Shown here: in pieces, positions 8,563-16,633 of the stretch
How the letters are laid out: the number at the start of each line of letters is the position of its first letter
How positions within the stretch are numbered: the first letter of the stretch is position 1
Assembly (NCBI GenBank): GCA_024636955.1
Contig: JAGXGB010000008.1
Location: 1-56,537, forward strand
Direction of reading: 5' to 3'
Origin: Bacteroidales bacterium
GTDB taxonomy: Bacteria; Bacteroidota; Bacteroidia; Bacteroidales; Lentimicrobiaceae
DNA length: 56,537 bases
Translations under genes and position numbers: made by a program
The notes under the pieces: generated by a model
Told to the model about the DNA's origin: nothing
Database searches by the model: none
Seen by the model: only the letters and a program-made list of their open reading frames with translations

Positions 8563-8671
8563 GAACCCAGAACCCAGAACCCCGAACCCAGAACTCAGAA
8601 CCCAGAACCCAGAACCCAGAACGCAGAACCCAGAACTCAGAACCCAGAACTCAGAACCCAGAACCCAGAAC
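8563..8671 (+). repeat. Heptamer tandem repeat (gaaccca), 15 units plus 4 bases
   Basis: Fifteen 7-base units in exact phase followed by gaac. Eleven units are gaaccca, and the others are single-base variants (gaactca three times among them, plus gaacccc and gaacgca). The array ends about 30 bases before the start of the antiporter gene, so it fills the region where that gene's promoter and leader would lie. Confidence 0.93.
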
Positions 8672-8701
8672 AACAAACAAAGAACCAAGAACAAAAAACC
8701 C

Positions 8702-10789
8702 TTGTCCACAACACAAAGCAAATACTTCAAGATCATTATTAATTTACTGCTTGTGGGCGCAGTGGGGTTTATTTTGTATTTTATTTTTAGTGCGGGTGAA
8801 TCACTTGAAGCGGCAAAGGGGATAATAAGAAATGGCAGTGGTGTAAACAGCACTTTCGATATGAGTAATGCTGTTAATTTTAAGCATTCGCTCTCGATTC
8901 TTATTCTTCAGATACTTGTAATAATAATATTCTCGCGTGTGCTGGGTTGGCTAATGTCATTAGCAGGTCAGCCTACGGTTGTTGGGGAGATTATTGCGGG
9001 AATTATGCTTGGACCATCGTTGCTAGGTATGTTTTTTCCTGAGGTTTCAGAATACCTGTTTCCCTTAGAATCGCTATCCAATCTTGAGTTCCTTAGTCAG
9101 ATAGGCCTTATATTGTTCATGTTCATCATAGGCATGGAGCTCGACATGGGAGTTATTCGCACCCGGGCGAAAGCTGCGCTATTTATTAGCAATGCCAGTA
9201 TCATTGTTCCTTATCTGATGGGGTTGATTCTGGCTTATTTCATGTATAGTAGGTTTGCACCTGCCGGCGCCGGCTTTATAAGCTTCGCCCTATTTATGGG
9301 AATAGCCATGAGCATTACTGCATTCCCCGTATTGGCACGTATTGTACAGGAACGAGGTATTACCCGGACTTCATTGGGCATGATTGCAATTACAAGTGCT
9401 GCAATAAATGACATTACTGCATGGGGTATACTGGCAGTTGTTGTTGCAATTGCAAATGCTACCGCCATTGCAGGCGCACTTGTAACAATACTGCTGTCAC
9501 TGGCATACATTGCTTTGATGTTATTGTTAGTAAGGCCGATGCTTGAAAAGATAGCCGCTAAATATACTGCAAGAGAAACAGTGAGTAAAACTATTGTTGC
9601 CGCTGTGTTTAGTGTAATGCTGTTCTCAGCTTTTATCACTGAGAGTATTGGAATACATGCACTTTTTGGTGCTTTCATGGCGGGGGTTATCATGCCTGAG
9701 AATATCAGGTTCAAGAGTATCATGGCTGAGAAGATCGAAGATGTGAGTTTGGTGCTGTTGTTGCCTTTGTTTTTTGTATACACCGGACTACGTACGGAGA
9801 TAGGTCTGCTTAACAATGTTGACTTGTGGGGTGCAGCATTGCTTGTAATAGTAGTTGCTGTTGCAGGAAAATTTTTAGGTAGTGCTATTGCAGCCCGCAT
9901 TACGGGACAGTCGTGGAAAAACAGTTTTACGTTGGGTGCCCTTATGAATACCCGTGGATTGATAGAGCTTGTAGCCCTTAATATTGGTTACGATATAGGT
10001 ATATTATCGCCTGAAATATTCACCATGCTGGTACTAATGGCACTGGTTACTACCTTTATGACAGGTCCGGCAATGGCTTTTATAAACTTTATTTTCAAAA
10101 CACAGGAAGCTATTGTAGCAACCACCGGTATATTCAAAGTGCTGATATCATTTGGTCCACCACTTTCTGGGGCACGTTTGCTAACACTGGTGCTACGATT
10201 GTTTGATAATGACAAGGTACCAACAAAAATCACGGCACTTCACCTTACCCCGAATACAGAGATTTCAAAGGAGAATGCCCTGATGTTTGAAGAGCAGGCT
10301 TTTAGCAGAGTAAAGGAAATTGCATCGGCCACTGGAATTGATGTTAAGATGGAGTACCGAACATCGCAGGCAGTATCACAGGAGATCACCCGTACAGCCA
10401 ATCGCGGGAAGTTTAACCTCCTGGTAGTTGGTAGTTCACGCCCGTTGCTTGGTACTGATAAGACAGGTGGAAAGGCACGATACTTTTTTGAGAATGTTAA
10501 GAGCGATGTGGCACTGGTTATTGACAATGGATTCACCGATATCAACAAAGTGCTGATTATTTGTATGGATGAGGACTCTAACCGATATATGAGAACAGTA
10601 TCAGAGTATTTTAATAAAGAAATCTCCGTTGATACTGAATGCCTGACCGAAAAGAACTCTATTGATTCTGACTATACTCAGTATGATATCGTAGTCACCG
10701 GTGTAGAATGTTTTAGAAGCCAGCGGCAAAAGGGTGAAGCCTGGACTATTGGCCCGGTATCAATTGTGATCTTCAGCCAGTACGAATAA
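8702..10789 (+). CDS. CPA2-family cation:proton antiporter with USP-like C-terminal domain
   Basis: A 695-residue inner-membrane protein. A first hydrophobic anchor (about residues 10-28) precedes a Na+/H+ exchanger domain (about residues 60-460) with QPTVVGEIIAGIMLGPSLLG, FMFIIGMELD, and AINDITAWG, where the two acidic residues of the transport site are expected. The region HALFGAFMAGVIMPE and LMNTRGLIELVALNIGYD are also family marks. Residues about 480-695 are soluble and resemble two universal-stress-protein-like halves (HLTPNTEIS, LLVVGSSRPLLG). No ATG precedes the conserved N-terminus. The start is taken as TTG at 8702, because later ATGs would remove the first membrane helix that related proteins have. 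It ends in a convergent terminator. Confidence 0.87.
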   Translation: MSTTQSKYFKIIINLLLVGAVGFILYFIFSAGESLEAAKGIIRNGSGVNSTFDMSNAVNFKHSLSILILQILVIIIFSRVLGWLMSLAGQPTVVGEIIAGIMLGPSLLGMFFPEVSEYLFPLESLSNLEFLSQIGLILFMFIIGMELDMGVIRTRAKAALFISNASIIVPYLMGLILAYFMYSRFAPAGAGFISFALFMGIAMSITAFPVLARIVQERGITRTSLGMIAITSAAINDITAWGILAVVVAIANATAIAGALVTILLSLAYIALMLLLVRPMLEKIAAKYTARETVSKTIVAAVFSVMLFSAFITESIGIHALFGAFMAGVIMPENIRFKSIMAEKIEDVSLVLLLPLFFVYTGLRTEIGLLNNVDLWGAALLVIVVAVAGKFLGSAIAARITGQSWKNSFTLGALMNTRGLIELVALNIGYDIGILSPEIFTMLVLMALVTTFMTGPAMAFINFIFKTQEAIVATTGIFKVLISFGPPLSGARLLTLVLRLFDNDKVPTKITALHLTPNTEISKENALMFEEQAFSRVKEIASATGIDVKMEYRTSQAVSQEITRTANRGKFNLLVVGSSRPLLGTDKTGGKARYFFENVKSDVALVIDNGFTDINKVLIICMDEDSNRYMRTVSEYFNKEISVDTECLTEKNSIDSDYTQYDIVVTGVECFRSQRQKGEAWTIGPVSIVIFSQYE

Positions 10790-10825
10790 AACGATAGAGA
10801 CAGGGCATGCCCTGTCTCTATCGTT
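10790..10825. terminator. Bidirectional terminator between the antiporter and glyA
   Basis: A perfect 36-base palindrome (18-base arms, 10790-10807 and 10808-10825) lies in the 65-base gap between the convergent stop codons. It starts right after the antiporter's TAA. With no strong U-tract it may act mainly as a barrier or as mRNA 3' protection. Confidence 0.75.
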
Positions 10826-10854
10826 CAAATTACGCATGCTATGCCAACCTTTTA

Positions 10855-12135
10855 TTACCAGGCGAAGAGAGGGAATCCCTTCATCATATCATTGATGCGG
10901 TTCTTAACATCTTCTATAACAGCTTCATTTTCGATATTGCTTAATACCTCATCAATCATATCAACGATATATTCCATATGCAGTTCTTTCATTCCGCGTG
11001 TAGTCACTGCAGGAGTACCAACCCGAATACCTGATGTAGTGAATGGTGAGCGGCTGTCAAATGGCACCATGTTCTTGTTAATGGTAATATCAGCTTTTAC
11101 AAGAATGTTTTCAGCAACTTTACCTGTTAGTTCAGGGAATTTAGAGCGGAGGTCGATAAGCATTAAATGATTATCGGTGCCACCTGAGATTACATGGTAA
11201 CCTTTATTGACAAATGCCTTTGACATTACCTGGGCATTCTTCTTAACTTGTATGATATACTCCATGAATTCATCGGAAAGTGCTTCACCGAAAGCGACTG
11301 CTTTGGCAGCAATGACATGTTCAAGCGGGCCACCCTGTGTTCCTGGGAATACAGCTGAATCTAGCAGTGCTGACATCATCTTTGTTTCACCCTTTGGAGT
11401 CTTGAGTCCCCATGGGTTTTCAAAGTCTTTACCCATGAGAATCATTCCACCGCGAGGTCCTCTTAGGGTTTTGTGTGTTGTGGTGGTGATGATATGGCAA
11501 TATGGTACAGGATCATTGAGTAAACCACGTGCAATGAGCCCGGCAGGATGTGCAATATCTGCCAGTAGCAATGCACCTATTTTATCAGCTATCTCACGCA
11601 TACGTTTGAAGTCCCAGTCGCGTGAATAAGCACTTGCACCTGCAATGATGAGTTTAGGTTTTGTTTCAAGGGCAGTGGCTTCCATCTTGTCATAATTTAT
11701 GGTGCCTGTTTCTTCCTCAACACCGTAAGCCACAACATTGTAAAGGATACCTGAAGAGTTAACGGGTGAACCATGCGACAAGTGACCACCGTGAGCGAGG
11801 TTAAGGCCCATGAAAGTATCGCCAGGTTTTAATACTGCCATAAGCACAGCCATATTAGCCTGTGCACCTGAGTGGGGTTGTACATTTGCCCATTCAGCAC
11901 CAAAAAGAGCTTTTGCCCTGTCAATAGCAAGTTGTTCTGTCTGATCAACTATCTGGCAGCCGCCATAGTAGCGTTTGCCGGGGTAACCTTCTGCATATTT
12001 GTTTGTAAGAACAGAGCCCATTGCATCAAGAACCTGCTGACTAACGAAATTCTCTGAAGCAATCAACTCAATGCCATGCATCTGGCGTTCCTTTTCCTGT
12101 TTTATCAGGTCGAAAACCTGCTTATCCTTTTTCAT
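10855..12135 (-). CDS. glyA: Serine hydroxymethyltransferase
   Basis: A 426-residue PLP enzyme that interconverts serine and glycine while loading tetrahydrofolate with a one-carbon unit. Family motifs include [50 protein letters not shown], and [14 protein letters not shown] with the PLP-binding lysine at residue 222. The ATG at 12135 is preceded by a consensus -7 box at 12169-12176, leaving a leader of about 25-30 bases. Length is normal. It is a single-gene unit facing the antiporter gene across a shared palindromic terminator. Confidence 0.97.
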   Translation of the reverse strand: MKKDKQVFDLIKQEKERQMHGIELIASENFVSQQVLDAMGSVLTNKYAEGYPGKRYYGGCQIVDQTEQLAIDRAKALFGAEWANVQPHSGAQANMAVLMAVLKPGDTFMGLNLAHGGHLSHGSPVNSSGILYNVVAYGVEEETGTINYDKMEATALETKPKLIIAGASAYSRDWDFKRMREIADKIGALLLADIAHPAGLIARGLLNDPVPYCHIITTTTHKTLRGPRGGMILMGKDFENPWGLKTPKGETKMMSALLDSAVFPGTQGGPLEHVIAAKAVAFGEALSDEFMEYIIQVKKNAQVMSKAFVNKGYHVISGGTDNHLMLIDLRSKFPELTGKVAENILVKADITINKNMVPFDSRSPFTTSGIRVGTPAVTTRGMKELHMEYIVDMIDEVLSNIENEAVIEDVKNRINDMMKGFPLFAW

Positions 12136-12168
12136 TGCAACTTATTTATTGTTTATGTTTTTCTTCTG

Positions 12169-12176
12169 CAAAATTA
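12169..12176 (-). promoter_or_regulatory. -7 promoter box (TAATTTTG) of glyA
   Basis: An exact TAnnTTTG match on the minus strand, 33 bases upstream of the glyA ATG. Position and strand fit a Bacteroidota sigma-A promoter. No convincing -33 TTG at the usual spacing was seen. Confidence 0.6.
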
Positions 12177-12319
12177 GTAATTCTGTTGAATCAAGGTGCA
12201 CAATTCAGAGTTGCAAAAATTATGTTACGCCTCAGTGAACTTAAGCCGAAAAGGGCTTCCCGCGCCGTTAGGTGCGGTAGATTGGTAGAAACCGGTTTGT
12301 TGAGACCATATTAATAACA

Positions 12320-12350
12320 AAAGGGCTGTTAGCGCAGCTAACAGCCCTTT
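12320..12350 (-). terminator. Terminator of the T9SS protein gene
   Basis: A perfect 14-base stem (12320-12333 and 12337-12350) with a 3-base loop lies 20 bases past the stop codon at 12370. Read on the minus strand it runs into TTTGTTATT. Confidence 0.85.
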
Positions 12351-12369
12351 GAGTATTCTGCATCAGATA

Positions 12370-15300
12370 TTATTTTACAATAACTATCTTCCTTGCAACA
12401 TTTTTGTCAGTTGTAGTGATACTGATTGTGTATGTTCCGGCTGAAAGGTTGCTTACATCAAATGTGTAGCGGTCTTTACCTTTACATTCCTCAGTTAGAA
12501 CTGTAGTACCTGCAGGGTCAGATAATCTTACTGTCATCCGTGGGTACAGGGCTTTGTTTGCTTCGATCACAAACCTGTTATTTGCAGGGTTTGGATAGAT
12601 GCGTAGTCCGTCAACGCTGGTTTCTTCAATTCCTACTTCAGAAGCACGCTGAGTAAAAGAGACAACTACAGGCTCTTTGCCTGCTACGGCAACTGATATT
12701 TCTGCAACTCTGTCAACGTAAGCAGTGTTTTCAGTATAGTTAACTGCAATAGTACCATTACCTGTTCCTGAAGGTGTAATAGTCATCCAGTCGGCAGTTT
12801 CAGTTGCGGTCCAGTCAGTGTTAGATGTAACTGTCAGGTTTGTAGTACCAGCCTGGTATGTTACTTCAGCATTCTCAGGGCTGATGTAAACCATAGCTTC
12901 ACCGGCAGCCTGAATGATACTGGCATTAACTGAGAGTTCATTACCTGAAATAGTTATAACAGCTGAACGCTCTGTTAGTGTGAGGTTTTCAGTAATATCA
13001 GCATTCATAAGAAGATCGCCGGTTCCGTTTGCAGGGATAGTTACCCATGGGGCATCAACAGTAGCAACCCAGTTAAAGTTAGCATCAACATTGAAGGTTG
13101 CAGTATTTGCCTGGGCAACAACATTTGCAGCTGGTGGGTCAATTGAAAGAACAGCAGCAGCAGCTGATTGAGTAAGTACAACAGTTGAAATGCCTAATGC
13201 CGGCACTGCAATTGCAATGTTGGCAATACGTTCTTCAGCCCTGGTATTTTCAGTAAACTGTAGAGTTATAATACCATTGCCTGTACCTGCAGGTGTTGCT
13301 GTACACCATGTAGCATCAGAAACTGCAGTCCATGGAGCATTAGATGTAACAGTGATATCTTCTGTTCCGGCCGGTGTATCAACAGTAACAGCCATAGGGT
13401 CAAGCGAAAGGGTAGGAGCAGCACCTGCCTGAACAAGTGTTACAACCACCGGGTCGAGGCCAAGTACACTAACTGTGATGCTTGCTGTGCGTTCCATTGC
13501 TACAACGTTTACTGTGTAGTTTGCAGTTAATATTCCTGCACCGGTTCCATTAGCGGTAACTGTACACCATGCTGCATCACTCACTGCTGTCCACATTGTG
13601 TTAGAAACAACATTGAATGCAGAGTTGCCGGCATCAGCAGTTGCGTTAATGCTCAGCGGTGTTACAGAGATCATTGGAGGAGCTGAAAGTGTAGTTGCCT
13701 GAGCAGTAATACCACTTGAATACGCGTTTTCAGGATTCATTGAGAATACTTTATAGTAGTATGCAGTTGCCGGTGTTAGCATTGTATGGCTGTATCCTGT
13801 TGCATTACCAACATATAAAACTGTTCCACCGCCTGTAATAACCTCGCCAGTTGCATAGGTTGTACCTGAGGCAGGGGTACCGAAAGTGCCATCAGCTGAC
13901 CATAAAATCATAACATTATCTGAATCAGGGTTAAGTTCCCAGCTCAGGTCAATACGTGTATCAGTAAATGCAAGTGCATCAAGCGAAAGTGGGTTTGTAA
14001 CTGCTGAAACACAACTTACCTGTGCTGACCATCCGCTTGCACCTATTGAAGTATTGCTTTTGAATACAAATGTTAAAGCGCCATATTGGTTATCAGCAAC
14101 AACTGTTCCAGGAGAAGCAGTGCCGCAGAACTTTCCAATGAGCGGTGAAAAGATGCTGCGACCGTTGTATATCATCAAATAATCATTAGCGCAGTTTGTA
14201 GATAGTTCAAGGTTGAATTCACTGAATTGAACTGATACTTGTCCGCCAGGCTGTGAAGGTTCAAATGTAGTAGTGAAGTTCTGATTGTTACCATAGTTGT
14301 AATTTCCACCAGGATCAAGGAAAGTTCCTGTGCAGGTATATATGGTTGTATTGGTCATTATGAATGTATCAGAGATCACAGTAATGTAATCAGTTTTGGT
14401 TTCTGTGATATTTCCGTTGATGGTAAGCGTTACAGTTTTTGGTCCGATAGTGCTGTAAACCACCTGGTGAGGACCCTGAGTTGTGGCTGTTGCAGGAGTA
14501 GCACCGTCGCCAAAGTTCCACTCCCATGAATTTACTTCACAGCTTGAAAGATCGGTAAAGGTTACAGGGTTATTAATAACAACACTTGTGGTTGCTGCCT
14601 CGAACTGTGCATTAGCCACGTTTACTGAAATAAAAGCAGGGTTAGTGAGAAAGTTACTACCAACAGGACTTGTAGCAGTAAGGGTAACATCATAGTTGCC
14701 ATAACCGTCAAATTGTACTTTAGGGTTTTGTGATGTTGCTGAAGTTCCATCAACAAAAGTTACTGTGGCAGGTGTAAATGACCATAACCATGAAGTAGGA
14801 CTTCCTGTTGACATATCAGTAAACTGCACCGGCTGGTTTAAACAAGGGAAGTTATTATCAACCTGGTAATCAACACCGGGACCTAAAGGACCAATGTTAA
14901 ATGAGGCAACTTTGGTTTTGCGACCACCACTTTCATACTGGTTGGTGTACCAGAAAGTTTCATCATCAGCGGGATCAACACATAGCTGCGCATAATCGCC
15001 CCATCTGTTTGCACCTGTTTGTGATGCAGTACCAACATGTATAATGCCTTCAGGAACATCCATAATACCTGATGCTAAATTGTATTGCTCAGCAGTTTGT
15101 CCTGTATATCTGATACCCGGGAATTCAGTAGTACTTGAAATAGAATATCCTATTGCAAGTTCCTTGCTTCCGTTCATCATAACACTACCCATCCAGCGTG
15201 AATGCTGGTCAGGCGCATAAGTGCCTGTTTGCCTTACAGTCCATGGTCCGGTGGTTTTGCGTAATTCATACCAGCGGATACCGGCATGGTCAGTTTGGTT

Positions 15301-16467
15301 AACATCCACAGTGTGGCAGACCACAATAGTTTGGTATGACCCCCAGTTACGGTATTGTGGAACATTCATAATTACCTGAGGAATACCATCGAGTTCCTGA
15401 CTTGTATTAGGCTGCTTAATGTTATTCCAGTTATTTCCGAAATTACTGTCGTAAGGGTCAACATTAAGTTGCTGAACACGGGTAAAAGTAGAGTTAGTTG
15501 TAGTTGCCCAGTCAACATCAAGTTCATATATCCATAATTGATCAGTGCCGCCATTAAAAGCATCGTCAACCTGTGCAATGAACATACCCGGTTGGGTTGC
15601 AGGAGGAGCATCTCCGTCGCAATCAAGAGGTGGAACCATCATAAACCCATCAACAGAACCGGGTCTCCACTGGTTATCAAATGATACCATCTTTGGACTG
15701 GTACCACCGGCAAGCATAACTTCGCGTTCAAAAACATAAATGTCAGTTCCACTACCTGTATTGGTCCCCATATAATACCCATCGTGCCAAATACCGAACT
15801 TTTCATAGTCAGGCATTCCGTTCATAGGAAATGAATATTGATACCATGAACCTGTTGGATCATTGGTAACGGAAATAGCTACAAGCATCCTGTCGGGGTT
15901 GCCGCAAAGTGAAAACTCTGCAGCCATATAGCGGTCAGCCATTTCATCATAGAGCATGATTGGGTCGCCGTCGTTACAGTTAGCTCCAGGAACAGAACCA
16001 AAAAGCTGGTTCATATTAGTTGGTCCTGCCAGTTTTACCCCGGTTTTGTCGTATATGGCATAGGTAGTATTCACGGTTTGCATATAATGATTCGGACCTG
16101 CAGTACCATTATCATCAGGTGGGAAATATGGCGATGACTGTGCATTAAATACTACATTAGGCTCACTTGCAGCCTGACGGTTTGAACCGTTTTCTTTCTG
16201 CCATGCTCCATCAGGGCCTTTAGGCAGAGCAGTTGATGCGTAGGGGTATTCCCTGTTGCGAAGTTTTGGGTTAAGAGTTTTTTCATCAGCTTTTATTTTC
16301 ATCGCTACTATCTCTTCCGGTGTCATTGGAGGGATATCTCTCAGTGGTTGGCTGATGCCTACTAAAGTACCTGTACCAACAGCTGCAGGCGACAGGATAG
16401 GGTCCTGGCCATTCACTGATAGAAACATAAAGGTTAAAACAATGGTAAGTAATTGTGTTAGCTTCAT
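12370..16467 (-). CDS. Large secreted multidomain protein: PKD, CUB, FnIII, four BACON repeats, T9SS type A sorting domain
   Basis: A 1365-residue exported protein. Residues 1-20 are a signal peptide (cut near VNG/Q). Residues about 90-525 form a domain of unknown function seen next to PKD modules (YFPPDDNGTAGPNHYMQTV); it may be a beta-propeller. Two PKD-like domains follow (about 530-615 and 620-700), then a CUB-like domain (about 705-820, with TCTGTFLDPGG and YNGRSIFSPLIGKFCG), then an FnIII module (about 825-915). Four BACON repeats follow (about 925-1275), each with an xWxT or xWCT core. Residues about 1285-1365 are a T9SS type A sorting domain (IYPNPANNRFVIE ... GTYTISI ... KKIVI-like end). 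It is probably attached to the surface or released. No catalytic motif is evident; BACON and CUB suggest binding to glycans or proteins. It is transcribed away from the other secreted gene at 16634. Confidence 0.9.
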   Translation of the reverse strand: MKLTQLLTIVLTFMFLSVNGQDPILSPAAVGTGTLVGISQPLRDIPPMTPEEIVAMKIKADEKTLNPKLRNREYPYASTALPKGPDGAWQKENGSNRQAASEPNVVFNAQSSPYFPPDDNGTAGPNHYMQTVNTTYAIYDKTGVKLAGPTNMNQLFGSVPGANCNDGDPIMLYDEMADRYMAAEFSLCGNPDRMLVAISVTNDPTGSWYQYSFPMNGMPDYEKFGIWHDGYYMGTNTGSGTDIYVFEREVMLAGGTSPKMVSFDNQWRPGSVDGFMMVPPLDCDGDAPPATQPGMFIAQVDDAFNGGTDQLWIYELDVDWATTTNSTFTRVQQLNVDPYDSNFGNNWNNIKQPNTSQELDGIPQVIMNVPQYRNWGSYQTIVVCHTVDVNQTDHAGIRWYELRKTTGPWTVRQTGTYAPDQHSRWMGSVMMNGSKELAIGYSISSTTEFPGIRYTGQTAEQYNLASGIMDVPEGIIHVGTASQTGANRWGDYAQLCVDPADDETFWYTNQYESGGRKTKVASFNIGPLGPGVDYQVDNNFPCLNQPVQFTDMSTGSPTSWLWSFTPATVTFVDGTSATSQNPKVQFDGYGNYDVTLTATSPVGSNFLTNPAFISVNVANAQFEAATTSVVINNPVTFTDLSSCEVNSWEWNFGDGATPATATTQGPHQVVYSTIGPKTVTLTINGNITETKTDYITVISDTFIMTNTTIYTCTGTFLDPGGNYNYGNNQNFTTTFEPSQPGGQVSVQFSEFNLELSTNCANDYLMIYNGRSIFSPLIGKFCGTASPGTVVADNQYGALTFVFKSNTSIGASGWSAQVSCVSAVTNPLSLDALAFTDTRIDLSWELNPDSDNVMILWSADGTFGTPASGTTYATGEVITGGGTVLYVGNATGYSHTMLTPATAYYYKVFSMNPENAYSSGITAQATTLSAPPMISVTPLSINATADAGNSAFNVVSNTMWTAVSDAAWCTVTANGTGAGILTANYTVNVVAMERTASITVSVLGLDPVVVTLVQAGAAPTLSLDPMAVTVDTPAGTEDITVTSNAPWTAVSDATWCTATPAGTGNGIITLQFTENTRAEERIANIAIAVPALGISTVVLTQSAAAAVLSIDPPAANVVAQANTATFNVDANFNWVATVDAPWVTIPANGTGDLLMNADITENLTLTERSAVITISGNELSVNASIIQAAGEAMVYISPENAEVTYQAGTTNLTVTSNTDWTATETADWMTITPSGTGNGTIAVNYTENTAYVDRVAEISVAVAGKEPVVVSFTQRASEVGIEETSVDGLRIYPNPANNRFVIEANKALYPRMTVRLSDPAGTTVLTEECKGKDRYTFDVSNLSAGTYTISITTTDKNVARKIVIVK

Positions 16468-16621
16468 AATTTATGGTTTAGTTTGATTTCAGATATAAAT
16501 ATGCCTTACTGCACAACTATATAATTATTGCGTGTTTTATTCGTTAAGATATAGTCCAGATTCCCGGCGCTCAAAAATAGGATTAATTTCATTACTTATA
16601 GTGGTGATAATCAAAAAATTG

Positions 16622-16629
16622 TAAATTTG
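16622..16629 (+). promoter_or_regulatory. Possible -7 box (TAAATTTG) right at the start of the 16634 gene
   Basis: An exact TAnnTTTG match ends only four bases before the ATG at 16634. If used, transcription would start at or just after the ATG, giving a leaderless mRNA or requiring another start. It may equally be a chance match in AT-rich DNA. Confidence 0.3.
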
Positions 16630-16633
16630 TTAT

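Noticed and set aside
8554-8853. Minus-strand open frame of 99 codons over the heptamer array.
   Set aside because: Its C-terminal half is only the translation of the gaaccca repeat (a repeating VLGSGFW pattern), and it overlaps the antiporter start; there is no homology-like complexity.
9235-9900. 221-codon minus-strand frame inside the antiporter gene.
   Set aside because: It is a long shadow frame opposite a membrane protein, and its product is low-complexity Ala/Ile/Thr; the plus-strand antiporter has clear family motifs.
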